Positions 1 through 7,528 of a stretch of 32,014 nt of DNA are shown in pieces. Each line of letters opens with the position of its first letter. The stretch's first letter is position 1. The translations under genes were made by a program, and so were the position numbers. The notes beneath the pieces were generated by a model. The model saw only the letters and a program-made list of their open reading frames with translations. It was not told where the DNA came from and searched no databases. Source of the DNA: a virus; IMG/VR virus record IMGVR_UViG_3300046167_000586, positions 1-32,014 of that record; one strand, given 5' to 3'.

Positions 1-1287
1 GCTTGTATTTACCGTAAGGTCGTCTCCGTTGCTAATAATCATCGATGTTCCACCTGATGTATTTCCACCTGCAAGTACTTCAGCTAATGTATCGTGACCT
101 GTAATAGCAGTATCTACATAAGCAGTAGTAGCTACTTTAGTACTATTGTCTCCATCTGATTGAGTAGTTGCTGTAACCCCATCTGCTAATACAGAAGTTG
201 TAGTTACATTACCTGTCAAGTCACCATTCATATTACCTGTAACATCTCCTGTTAAGTTACCAGTAAAACTAACTGCAGTAATATCTCCTGAAAAAGTTGC
301 ATTATTTGAACTATCAATTCGTAATACTACATTACTAGCAGTAACTAAATCTATAGTATCATTTGCAGAAAATCCAATATAAGTATTTGTGTCGCCAGTA
401 TGTCTTATATATGAAGGTATTTGAAGTTCACCTTCAAAATTAGCATTTTGTGAAGTGTCTATCGTTAATGCTAGTGTTTCTGCTGTATTAAATATTAAGT
501 CTCCTGTAGCCGTAGTTATTTCATTACCACCAGAACTTGTAATAATTCTAAAATCATAATCATCAGAGTTAGGTGCTTTTAAATCTATATAACCACCTGA
601 AGCTCCACCTATTTCTATTCTACCAAAAGCAGAACCTTCAACGTTTATTACATCATCAACATCTAACGCTCCATCAATATCTACATTGCCACTAAATGTT
701 CCTGTAGTACCTGATATTGTTCCTCCTGTAACATTACCCGTCAGATTACCTGTAACATTACCTGTTACATTACCCTCTAAGGCAGCAATTAAAGTAGCTT
801 GAGCATATCCTGTTCCACTTGTATTTACTGTTGTAGTAGGTTCAACCTGTAAGTCTTTAAATAATCTGTATTTGCCTGTTAAAGCTTCTCTAAACAGTCC
901 TGAGTATAGTGTAGTACCTGAAGGAGTGTATTTGCCATAAAAACCTATATCAACTGCATCTGTAGAAGTATTATTGTTTGCCAATACAATTAAAGGGTCT
1001 TTGACCGTTAATGTATCTGTCCCGACAGTCGTGGTGCTTCCTTCAACCACTAAGTTTCCGATGATTGTTAGATTGCTACCTATTTTAGCATCTCCAAAAA
1101 CGTGAAGATTTAATCCTGATTCAGGTGTTACTCCTATTCCTATTTGTGTTGTTGATATATATAATGGAGTAAGGTTTCCAAGTCCGTCTGTGATCTGTTT
1201 TGCTGTTGTTCCTATTGCATCATTGTCTATTGACTTTAATAACGCATCATAAGTATTTTTTATTTTCGTGCTTGTTAATGTAGCCAT
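1..1287 (-). CDS. Tail fibre, N-terminal 429 residues (gene continues at base 32014)
   Basis: The reading frame starts at the ATG at 1287 (MATLTSTKIKNTYDALLKS) and is still open on a complete codon at base 1. The N-terminus resembles the virion-proximal part of marine flavophage fibres. A region follows with repeated GNVTGN(V/L)TG and DLTV/TLTV motifs, typical of beta-helical or collagen-like shaft repeats. Codon 429 joins in frame to the codon at 32014-32012, so the whole protein would be about 1458 residues, ending in an S74-type chaperone domain at 28925. The start overlaps the stop of a 30-residue ORF (TAATG). The role is host recognition at the tail tip or on side fibres. The role is inferred from repeats and the C-terminal domain; the exact receptor is unknown. 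Confidence 0.85.
   Translation of the reverse strand, partial: MATLTSTKIKNTYDALLKSIDNDAIGTTAKQITDGLGNLTPLYISTTQIGIGVTPESGLNLHVFGDAKIGSNLTIIGNLVVEGSTTTVGTDTLTVKDPLIVLANNNTSTDAVDIGFYGKYTPSGTTLYSGLFREALTGKYRLFKDLQVEPTTTVNTSGTGYAQATLIAALEGNVTGNVTGNLTGNVTGGTISGTTGTFSGNVDIDGALDVDDVINVEGSAFGRIEIGGASGGYIDLKAPNSDDYDFRIITSSGGNEITTATGDLIFNTAETLALTIDTSQNANFEGELQIPSYIRHTGDTNTYIGFSANDTIDLVTASNVVLRIDSSNNATFSGDITAVSFTGNLTGDVTGNMNGDLTGNVTTTSVLADGVTATTQSDGDNSTKVATTAYVDTAITGHDTLAEVLAGGNTSGGTSMIISNGDDLTVNTS
195..275 (-). repeat. Coding repeats GNVTGN in fibre shaft
   Basis: Short imperfect DNA repeats around ttacctgt encode FTGNLTGDVTGNMNGDLTGNVT. A second cluster at about 714-780 encodes GNVTGNVTGNLTGNVTGG. 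They are in frame and of constant period, so they are protein shaft repeats and not a CRISPR or a noncoding array. Confidence 0.7.
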
Positions 1288-1379
1288 TATTGCTTTTTAA
1301 ATAAGTTAATAATTTTTTTACGTTTGCCTCTTTTGGCTTGTAAGTCTTTTTTACAATACCCATCCTTCAAAACTAGCAT
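1287..1379 (-). CDS. Small basic 30-residue protein
   Basis: ATG at 1379 opens a 30-codon frame that overlaps the last 29 bases of the connector gene and ends TAA at 1289-1287, sharing bases with the fibre ATG (TAATG). The product is MLVLKDGYCKKDLQAKRGKR followed by a KKIINLFKKQ tail: very basic, one Cys. Without it, the 63 bases between connector and fibre would be the longest unexplained gap in this dense region. Translational coupling to the fibre start is the main support. Function unknown. It may only serve as a coupling leader. Confidence 0.4.
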   Translation of the reverse strand: MLVLKDGYCKKDLQAKRGKRKKIINLFKKQ

Positions 1380-1854
1380 CTTTGTCAGGATAAACGTCCT
1401 GATTTGAATTAGTATAATATTCATTAAATTTACTAGGTGCATTAAATTGCATGTAACTAATAAATCTATCAGTATAATATTGAGCTAAATTTCTTGATTT
1501 TTCTATTAAAAAATCTATTTCAGTTTTGTCTACTACACTAGCATTCTCACTTGAACTTTTATAAATACCTTTATTAGCTATATTATAACTAGCAAAAGGT
1601 AAATATTCAACCATAGCCCAATGTATTACCATAGGTTTTACGTAATCATTTACTAAAGTTAAATAATCCCCGGTTAGATTACTAGCTATTATATCATCGC
1701 TTATTTTATTAAACAAATCACTACCTAGATAATTTTGTATATGTATATCTTGTGCTATCTTCACAAATTGTATAAATTTATCCGTATCAACATTTCCGTT
1801 AACAGCGGTATATTTAACTAAATCATTTCTTGTTATAAATAATGCCTGTGCCAT
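1351..1854 (-). CDS. Head-tail connector-like protein (167 aa)
   Basis: The protein begins MAQALFITRNDLVKYTAVNGN and has a helical body with a QNYLGSDLFNKISDDI segment. This pattern is common in Bacteroidetes phage genes next to portal and resembles the all-helical head-completion (gp6/DUF6712-like) group. It lies 2 bases after the portal stop, which fits a ring that binds below the portal. I recognise the family type from its motif style and position, not from catalytic residues. Its C-terminal end is overlapped by a small ORF leading into the fibre gene. An adaptor/connector role is the best guess; a minor structural protein of other function remains possible. Confidence 0.6.
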   Translation of the reverse strand: MAQALFITRNDLVKYTAVNGNVDTDKFIQFVKIAQDIHIQNYLGSDLFNKISDDIIASNLTGDYLTLVNDYVKPMVIHWAMVEYLPFASYNIANKGIYKSSSENASVVDKTEIDFLIEKSRNLAQYYTDRFISYMQFNAPSKFNEYYTNSNQDVYPDKDASFEGWVL

Positions 1855-1856
1855 AA

Positions 1857-3641
1857 TTATTTCTTATAATTTGGATGATGTCCTTGGTTTGCCATATCTT
1901 TAGGTGCTTTTTTTGCATCTCTCCAACCTCTTGGTTTAGCTTTGTAAGTTTTTGGTATATCATTAACTTCTACAAAGTCTTTTATTTTATCTGATTTTTC
2001 TATGTATTTACCGTTTGTTTTTTTCTTTAATCTATAAAGTTGCTCACTCCAGTAATGTCCACAGCTTGGTCCTCCTTTAAATCTAAATAGATCATAAGCT
2101 TTACCTTTGTGTCCAAAAGATTTATTTACTCCTTTGTTAGATGCCGCATCAATATCTTCTATTCTATAAACCATATTTCTTTTCATTAGTGCTTTACAAA
2201 ACTCTCTTGAGTTTCCACTAGAATATTTTTCAGCATATTTATACCTGACTTTATAATAACTTTTATCTAATACAGAAAAGTCACCTTTACCCTTTTTTAA
2301 GTTTGGTATTGCCATTGCTATTTTTTGAAACAAAGTTTTCTTTTCTTCTATAAGATCGTTAGCCCAAGATTCAATATCTTTGTTTTTATCAGAATATTCT
2401 CTTTCGTCTACTAACTCCCATTCCTCGTCTATTTCTTCACCATTTAAGTTTTCTAATATATCTAATGCAACATCATCAGAAAGCTCATTAGAAGTGTCTG
2501 AAGACATTTTTACGCCTGTTTCTTGCTCTTGTGTTTCTTCATCTTCTATTTCTTCTACTTCTGTAAATTCTAAAGGTTGTAAAGTTTTAAAATATAAATG
2601 TAAAGAAATATCGTTAACGGCTAATATCTCATTAAAAGAGTCTATTAATAATTCTTGGTAGTTTTTAATAACTATATTATCAAATAATAAAGATGCAGTT
2701 TTTATTTCGTCTGCATTATTTCCTAAACCACTGTTACCGTCTTTTATACCTAATAATAAAGGTGAAGTAATTCTGTGTGATATAATTAATTTTTTTATAC
2801 ACTCATTTGATAAATACTCATAATGCTGTGGAGCATCATTCAACGGAATATCATCTACTGTTGTTTTGCTTTCTGCATTATTATTAAAAGCTACAATTAC
2901 TTTTTCACCTTGACTTCCTGTTAATTTATTTAAAACATCAGATTTAACCTGTAATTGTTTCTCTCTATCAGGAACTCCGTTGTTGAAATTTACTACTTTA
3001 GTTCCAGAGAAACCACATTGAACCTCATTTATTAAATAATCTGCTACTTCTTCCTCTAATTCAGCGTATGCTAATCCACCTTGATAGTCTACAGGAGCAT
3101 AATAATCATAGCCAGATACATATCTTTTAATAATTATTACTTCTGATGTTTTTTTATTACCAAAACCAAACGCAGGAATTCTCTCAGGTTGTTCTGAGGG
3201 CTTTATTTTACTCCAGTTATGATGATAATAATAAGCTTCAATTTCCCCTTTCTCGTTGCACTTTTCTGCTCTTAATGTTTGTCTTGGAAAATGTTCCGCT
3301 TTTATAACTTTTCCGTTTTTATAAATTATTTGCATACTTGCTTCACCCAATAATTTAAGATCTTGACAAGTTTTTCTAATATCTTTATTAGCAAATATAG
3401 AACGCATTTGTGCATATTCATCTGGTTTTCTATTAGAGTCTGAAGCATCTAATCCTTTTCCGTAAACCATGTTTACAACCCCATTTATGATTGCATTATT
3501 AGTAGCACTACCATTATATCTATCTATAATATATTGATAATAATTGTTATCTTCACCATAATTAATCCATTCTTTATTTTTATTTTCAACAATTACTGGT
3601 CTATTATAATTTGATAAGTTTAAAATATGTAAGTTTTCCAT
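1857..3641 (-). CDS. Portal protein with C-terminal extension (594 aa)
   Basis: The N-terminal part (about 1-380) shows portal features: WINYGEDNNYYQYIIDRYN at the start, the GVVNMVYGKGLD segment, and a helical core with HRITSPLLLGIKDG and GNNADEIKTASLLFDN. It would form the dodecameric DNA channel at one capsid vertex. An acidic linker (about 385-425) leads to an extra C-terminal domain, about 450-594, with EFCKALMKRNMVYRIEDIDAAS, CGHYW and a basic end. That domain is often attached to structural proteins of Bacteroidetes phages and is of unknown role. The start shares TAATG with the preceding gene. Portal is placed after capsid and tail tube in transcription order, which is unusual. Confidence 0.85.
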   Translation of the reverse strand: MENLHILNLSNYNRPVIVENKNKEWINYGEDNNYYQYIIDRYNGSATNNAIINGVVNMVYGKGLDASDSNRKPDEYAQMRSIFANKDIRKTCQDLKLLGEASMQIIYKNGKVIKAEHFPRQTLRAEKCNEKGEIEAYYYHHNWSKIKPSEQPERIPAFGFGNKKTSEVIIIKRYVSGYDYYAPVDYQGGLAYAELEEEVADYLINEVQCGFSGTKVVNFNNGVPDREKQLQVKSDVLNKLTGSQGEKVIVAFNNNAESKTTVDDIPLNDAPQHYEYLSNECIKKLIISHRITSPLLLGIKDGNSGLGNNADEIKTASLLFDNIVIKNYQELLIDSFNEILAVNDISLHLYFKTLQPLEFTEVEEIEDEETQEQETGVKMSSDTSNELSDDVALDILENLNGEEIDEEWELVDEREYSDKNKDIESWANDLIEEKKTLFQKIAMAIPNLKKGKGDFSVLDKSYYKVRYKYAEKYSSGNSREFCKALMKRNMVYRIEDIDAASNKGVNKSFGHKGKAYDLFRFKGGPSCGHYWSEQLYRLKKKTNGKYIEKSDKIKDFVEVNDIPKTYKAKPRGWRDAKKAPKDMANQGHHPNYKK

Positions 3642-3988
3642 TATATAACTATGAATTCGTTATTACTACTATGCGTAGTATAATTATTATTATTTACACT
3701 ATAATCTAATACTTGTTGATTAGTGCAAAATATCTTATCTCTAAATATCACATTATTACTTGGGTCAGTTATTTCTATAGTATAAAAATTATCTTGCTTT
3801 AAATTAAAAATAGCACTTAATTGTCTATAATATTTAACTAAAGAAAAATCACCTGTGTGATCTTGAGAATAAACACTTTTATTTTCTGTCTCTGAAAATA
3901 TGTCAACGCTATAAGTAATAGAACCACTATATTCTCTTGGAATAAAACTTATTGTTTGTGAACTATCAGAGTCTTGTAATATTATCAT
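3641..3988 (-). CDS. Structural protein of unknown role (115 aa)
   Basis: Compact beta-rich protein, MIILQDSDSSQTISFIPREY onward, with an NNVIFRDKIFCTNQ segment near the end. This resembles small proteins encoded beside capsid or tail-tube genes in flavobacterial phages. Its stop overlaps the portal start (TAATG), so the two are translationally coupled. It comes directly after the terminator that follows the tail-tube gene and is therefore the first gene of the portal segment. It could be a head-tail joining, decoration or tail-tip protein; sequence alone does not decide. Confidence 0.5.
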   Translation of the reverse strand: MIILQDSDSSQTISFIPREYSGSITYSVDIFSETENKSVYSQDHTGDFSLVKYYRQLSAIFNLKQDNFYTIEITDPSNNVIFRDKIFCTNQQVLDYSVNNNNYTTHSSNNEFIVI

Positions 3989-4023
3989 ATATATACAATA
4001 AAAAAAACAACTATTTGTTATAA

Positions 4024-4050
4024 TAAAAAAGAGGGCTATTGCCCCCTTTT
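4024..4050 (-). terminator. Rho-independent terminator after tail-tube gene
   Basis: On the minus strand AAAAG is followed by GGGGGC-AATA-GCCCTC and then TTTTTT: a 6-bp GC-rich stem with one G-T pair, a 4-base loop and a U tract. It starts about 24 bases after the tail-tube stop codon. It should reduce transcription into the portal segment. Confidence 0.85.
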
Positions 4051-4073
4051 AAATAATATATAGTAAATATATT

Positions 4074-4625
4074 TTAGAAATCTGAACCAGATGTCACAGT
4101 CACACTAGCACTAGACATTCCAGCGTAAGGATCTGAAGCAGTAGGACTATCAACAAAATTAGCCGGCTTTACTTCTTGAGCTGAAAAGCTAAGAGTATAT
4201 CCGCTTAGGTCTCCCATCGCGGCTCCAGTTACAATTGTTCCCCCTGTTACTTCTGAACCATGTTCTAATCCCATTACAAAAACATTACCGTTATAATCTT
4301 CTACAGCAATATGAGGTCTACCGTAAGCAAGTAACTTAATCTCTTTATTATCTTCTTTAGATAATTTATGTAGTGTTAAGTTTAATGTTTGCTCAAAGAA
4401 AGTAGTACCATTTTCTCTTGAAGAAGTAACGGTTTGTTCGAATGATGAATTTCCTTTTAATTCATATTTATAAGCAGTAAATGTACCAGTCATGTCGGTT
4501 ATTTGATCATCTGTATCTTGAGACACAGTACCAAAACCATCAAAGTCAGTAAAATAAACATTTTTTATTCCACCAACGACATCTTTACATGGTTCAATTC
4601 TACCTTTTGTTAACGTACAAGCCAT
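4074..4625 (-). CDS. Major tail (tube) protein (183 aa)
   Basis: Begins MACTLTKGRIEPCKDVVGGI and has a beta-rich body with the FEQTVTSSRENGTTFFEQTLN strand pair and GRPHIAVEDYNGNVFVMGLEHG. Length and pattern fit the tail-tube proteins of flavobacterial siphophages, which polymerise as hexamers around the tape measure. It stands alone between two hairpin terminators (4651-4677 and 4031-4046), as expected for a high-copy protein whose dose is set separately from its neighbours. The family call rests on remembered sequence style and context; an alternative is another abundant virion protein. Confidence 0.7.
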   Translation of the reverse strand: MACTLTKGRIEPCKDVVGGIKNVYFTDFDGFGTVSQDTDDQITDMTGTFTAYKYELKGNSSFEQTVTSSRENGTTFFEQTLNLTLHKLSKEDNKEIKLLAYGRPHIAVEDYNGNVFVMGLEHGSEVTGGTIVTGAAMGDLSGYTLSFSAQEVKPANFVDSPTASDPYAGMSSASVTVTSGSDF

Positions 4626-4646
4626 AATTTTTTTATTTTAATTAAA

Positions 4647-4681
4647 AAAAGGGCAGGTAGATTAATTCCACCTACCCTTTT
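4647..4681 (-). terminator. Rho-independent terminator after major capsid gene
   Basis: Minus strand: GGGTAGGTGG-AATTAAT-CTACCTGCCC followed by TTTTTTT. The stem has 10 bp with two G-T pairs and a 7-base loop. It lies between the capsid stop at 4703 and the tail-tube start at 4625. Confidence 0.88.
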
Positions 4682-4702
4682 CTTATTGTTATACAATTAC
4701 TA

Positions 4703-5650
4703 TTAAGCTAATGTTAATAGCACTAAGTCAGAACCAATTCCGTATTGAATACCGCTTGTAAATCTCATAACAACTCTTACGTTTTGAGATCCATCTAAGT
4801 CAGCCATATCTAATACTTTCACCTCGTTATGATCAGACAATAAACCTGTACCGAAGTATAAGTTAGATTTTTGACCAGCAACAGCGTGATCAGATGGCAT
4901 TCCTGGAGCTAATACAACTTTAATTCCATCGAAAGAAAGTGCATTACCCATATTATACCATTGATTTCCTTTATTTTCGTAACCTGCAGCTCCAAGACCT
5001 GATGCTCCAAAACCTCCAAGAGATCTTACATATGCTTGGTAAGCAACTGGTGGTAAATAAATGTTTAAATCTTCTTTTCCGTAGATTGCATTAGGAATTG
5101 AATCAACAATGTTTCCTAATAAACTATTAATGTTAGAAGAAGTAAATGAAGTTTCAGAACCGTTAGCAGCGTCATTAACGTCTGAATCAGCGCCCATAAG
5201 AACTGTAAATCCGTCAAATTCACCAGCGTTTCCGTTAACTCCACCCCAAATGTTTTGCTCAGTTTTTTCTGCAACTAAACCAGCAACGTGGCTTATTAAG
5301 AAATCACTAAATTTAGGAGGTAAGTTATCAAATGAAGAATACCCCATCTGGATAGCTTCCCAATCGCTTCTAAAGTCTTTCTTACAAAGCTCTAGATTTA
5401 CTTGGAACTCTTCCGGTTGAAGGATTCTCTCTGTTAACGTAACGGTAGCAGTGTCAGTAAAATCACAAGTTGCGTCCTTGATTACATTAGAATCAGTTGC
5501 AACTTTCTTAATTACTTCTTTGAACTTTACGTTAGGTTTTATCTCGATGTTACCTTGATCTAAAGTAGCACCAGATAGTAATGCAGCTGAAATATACTTT
5601 CCAGCAAATTCCCCTGCATAAGTACTCGAAATTGATGTAGTAGTAGCCAT
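4703..5650 (-). CDS. Major capsid protein (315 aa)
   Basis: The protein begins MATTTSISSTYAGEFAGKYI and has the general layout of an HK97-fold capsid protein: an N-terminal arm, the ILQPEEFQVNLELCKKDF strand/helix, a glycine-rich loop (GGFGASGLGAAGYENKGNQ), and a C-terminal strand pair (VRVVMRFTSGIQYGIGSDLVLL). It directly follows the protease and acidic scaffold-like genes and is followed by a strong terminator. All of this fits the main shell protein. The start has an A/T-rich leader and no Shine-Dalgarno sequence, as is normal for highly expressed Bacteroidetes genes. Chain length is typical for a small T=7 siphovirus capsid. Confidence 0.85.
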   Translation of the reverse strand: MATTTSISSTYAGEFAGKYISAALLSGATLDQGNIEIKPNVKFKEVIKKVATDSNVIKDATCDFTDTATVTLTERILQPEEFQVNLELCKKDFRSDWEAIQMGYSSFDNLPPKFSDFLISHVAGLVAEKTEQNIWGGVNGNAGEFDGFTVLMGADSDVNDAANGSETSFTSSNINSLLGNIVDSIPNAIYGKEDLNIYLPPVAYQAYVRSLGGFGASGLGAAGYENKGNQWYNMGNALSFDGIKVVLAPGMPSDHAVAGQKSNLYFGTGLLSDHNEVKVLDMADLDGSQNVRVVMRFTSGIQYGIGSDLVLLTLA

Positions 5651-5667
5651 AATAATTATTATTTATT

Positions 5668-6297
5668 TTAATTTAAAATTCTATTTAATACTCTGTCTTT
5701 AATTGTTTGTGCTCTATTTTTAGAATACAAATTTATTTTCTTTTGTTCTTTTCCTTCAGGTGAGTGATTAACTTTTTTAGTTTCTTCAGCTAATTCAACA
5801 GGTTCTTCTTTACTTAACATTTCTGTTACAGCAAGTCCAACTTGTTCACTCATTTCCTCTTCCTCTTTGTGAGGACCTTTAAGATCTTCGATCATAGCTT
5901 TAATTTCGTCTACAACTGAAGTTAATTCTTCTTTTGTAACATACTTAGCCTCGATCTCTTCTTCTTTTTCTTCTTCTAGTTCTTCAGAAATTTCTTCAGA
6001 AGCTTCAATCTCTTCTTCAACTTCTTCTTCAGGTTTACTATCAATAATTTCTTTAATAATCCCTTCTTCTTCAATAACTAAAATTTTACCATCCTCCAAT
6101 TCATACTCACCTAATGGAAGAGCTACACGCTCGTCTTCAGTAACTATAAATATAGGTTGGTCACTTTCAAATGATTCTGCTTCCAAAACAGTGCCATTTT
6201 CTAACTTCATTTGTGCTAACTTTACTTCTTCTACAGAAGATTCGTTTTCAACGCCTAGAAGTTCCTTAACTTGATTTAACATTTCTAATGGTTTCAT
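5668..6297 (-). CDS. Acidic scaffold-like protein (209 aa)
   Basis: Very acidic and low in complexity in the middle (runs of E such as EEEVEEEIEASEEISEELEE, residues about 90-115), with a predicted coiled coil around 120-145 and a short basic C-terminus (KKINLYSKNRAQTIKDRVLN). This composition and its position between the maturation protease and the capsid gene fit an assembly scaffold that is removed from the prohead, with the basic tail contacting capsid protein. It starts MKPLEMLNQVKELLG. No enzyme motif is visible. The call is mostly from composition and context. Confidence 0.6.
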   Translation of the reverse strand: MKPLEMLNQVKELLGVENESSVEEVKLAQMKLENGTVLEAESFESDQPIFIVTEDERVALPLGEYELEDGKILVIEEEGIIKEIIDSKPEEEVEEEIEASEEISEELEEEKEEEIEAKYVTKEELTSVVDEIKAMIEDLKGPHKEEEEMSEQVGLAVTEMLSKEEPVELAEETKKVNHSPEGKEQKKINLYSKNRAQTIKDRVLNRILN

Positions 6298-6326
6298 AGT
6301 ATTATAATAATTAATAGATTTATTTG

Positions 6327-6467
6327 TTATATTTTCCCTATACCTTGTGCTTGGTAACTACCGTCACAGCATTTTCTAGAATAAGTTTGCCCGTCTTTAC
6401 ACAAACACCCTCTTTTACTATCTTTTGGACTTGTGTAATATCTATTTGACTCGTATTTTTTTTTCAT
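6327..6467 (-). CDS. Small Cys-rich protein (46 aa)
   Basis: The best start is the ATG at 6467, one base after the stop of the protease gene, giving MKKKYESNRYYTSPKDSKRG with CLCKDGQTYSRKCCDGSYQA after it and ending QGIGKI. An upstream in-frame ATG at 6509 would overlap the protease by 41 bases and is less likely. Four cysteines in C-x-C...CC spacing suggest a small metal- or disulfide-stabilised knuckle. Similar short CxC...CCDGS..QAQGIG proteins occur between head genes in flavobacterial phages. Function unknown; perhaps a minor head or decoration protein. Confidence 0.6.
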   Translation of the reverse strand: MKKKYESNRYYTSPKDSKRGCLCKDGQTYSRKCCDGSYQAQGIGKI

Positions 6468-6468
6468 A

Positions 6469-7494
6469 TTATTTTTTTGTTGGTACGCAATTAGGTACTT
6501 TTTTACCATTCTTCATTTTAAAACCTACCATTTCATAACCATCCCAACACGGTGCTTTCAACTCTTCTAATTCTTTTAGTTTACTTTCAGCCCAACGTTT
6601 ACCAGCTTTACCTCCCCAAAGTAAATAAGATATAGTTCCGCAAGCCTCATTATCACCTTCTTTATAATATTCCTCTGCTCTAGACAAATAACTATACATT
6701 CTTTTAATTGTCTGTTTACTAATAGCTTTTCCTTGAGCTAATTGTTGAGCTCTGATTTTACCAACTTGTGTGGCACATTTATTATTTACCTTTTCATTAA
6801 GATCTAATCCTCTTTTAGCATTATTCTTAACTGCCTGTGGATAATCAGCGTAAGTTTCTAATTCTAATGTTTTTCCGCTCTTATATCTTTTGTCTTTTTT
6901 AACTATTCCTTTTATTTGCGATAATAACTCTGCGGCTTCTTCTTGTTCCATAATAGCAAGTGCATTAGGCTCATTTGGTCTTTCTAATTTATCTGCAAAA
7001 TAACCCTCAATTGAAAAACCTTTAACTTTACCTGTTTTTACAAAATCATTCCAAACTTCATCGTTATTTACTTTTACAGAAACCATCCAAGTGCCTATAG
7101 GCGCGTTTAGATCATACTTCCTTGTCTTATCAAACTTATCATCTTCAACTATCCAAGATTCAACTACAGATAGTCCTTGTAATGGCAATTGATGTTCTAA
7201 AGTAGATTTGTTTTGATTACCTCTCATTAAAAATAGCTCACTTGCTTTTTTAACTGTTTTTCTAGAAAAATAAATATAATATTCTTTTTCTTTATTTTTT
7301 CTGTATATTGGTTTATTAGGTATTAAAGCAGCACCCATAAGAATTCTTTTTTCCTTATCAACCTCTGCTAGTTTTAATTCCTGATTTTTTAATGCAATAA
7401 AATCTTCTTCTATCGCTGGGTTTTCAACAACTGATATTGCTTGAATTCCTGAAAACTCATCTGATTCGTCTATAAAAAGTTCTATGATGTCCAT
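6469..7494 (-). CDS. XkdF-like prohead maturation protease with C-terminal extension (341 aa)
   Basis: Residues 1-170 match the XkdF/S78-type head-maturation protease layout: EDFIAL near 31, LMGAALIPNKPIYRK (52-66), STLEH with candidate catalytic His101, VESWIVEDDKFDK (111-123), GTWMVSVKV (134-142), and KGFSIEGYF with candidate Ser161. It would cleave scaffold and capsid N-termini during maturation. Residues about 210-310 form a separate helical domain (NNAKRGLDLNEKVNNKCATQ, ISYLLWGGKAGKRWAESKL), followed by a CWDGYEMVGFKMKNGKKVPN tail with two Cys, whose role is unknown. Position just before scaffold and capsid supports the call. Confidence 0.75.
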   Translation of the reverse strand: MDIIELFIDESDEFSGIQAISVVENPAIEEDFIALKNQELKLAEVDKEKRILMGAALIPNKPIYRKNKEKEYYIYFSRKTVKKASELFLMRGNQNKSTLEHQLPLQGLSVVESWIVEDDKFDKTRKYDLNAPIGTWMVSVKVNNDEVWNDFVKTGKVKGFSIEGYFADKLERPNEPNALAIMEQEEAAELLSQIKGIVKKDKRYKSGKTLELETYADYPQAVKNNAKRGLDLNEKVNNKCATQVGKIRAQQLAQGKAISKQTIKRMYSYLSRAEEYYKEGDNEACGTISYLLWGGKAGKRWAESKLKELEELKAPCWDGYEMVGFKMKNGKKVPNCVPTKK

Positions 7495-7528
7495 ATATTA
7501 ATAATAATATTATTTGTGTTTTGTTATA

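Noticed and set aside
2380-2661. Plus-strand ORF of 93 codons
   Set aside because: It is the antisense of the acidic linker of the portal gene; Ser-rich translation reflects reversed Glu/Asp codons. No plus-strand gene is supported anywhere.
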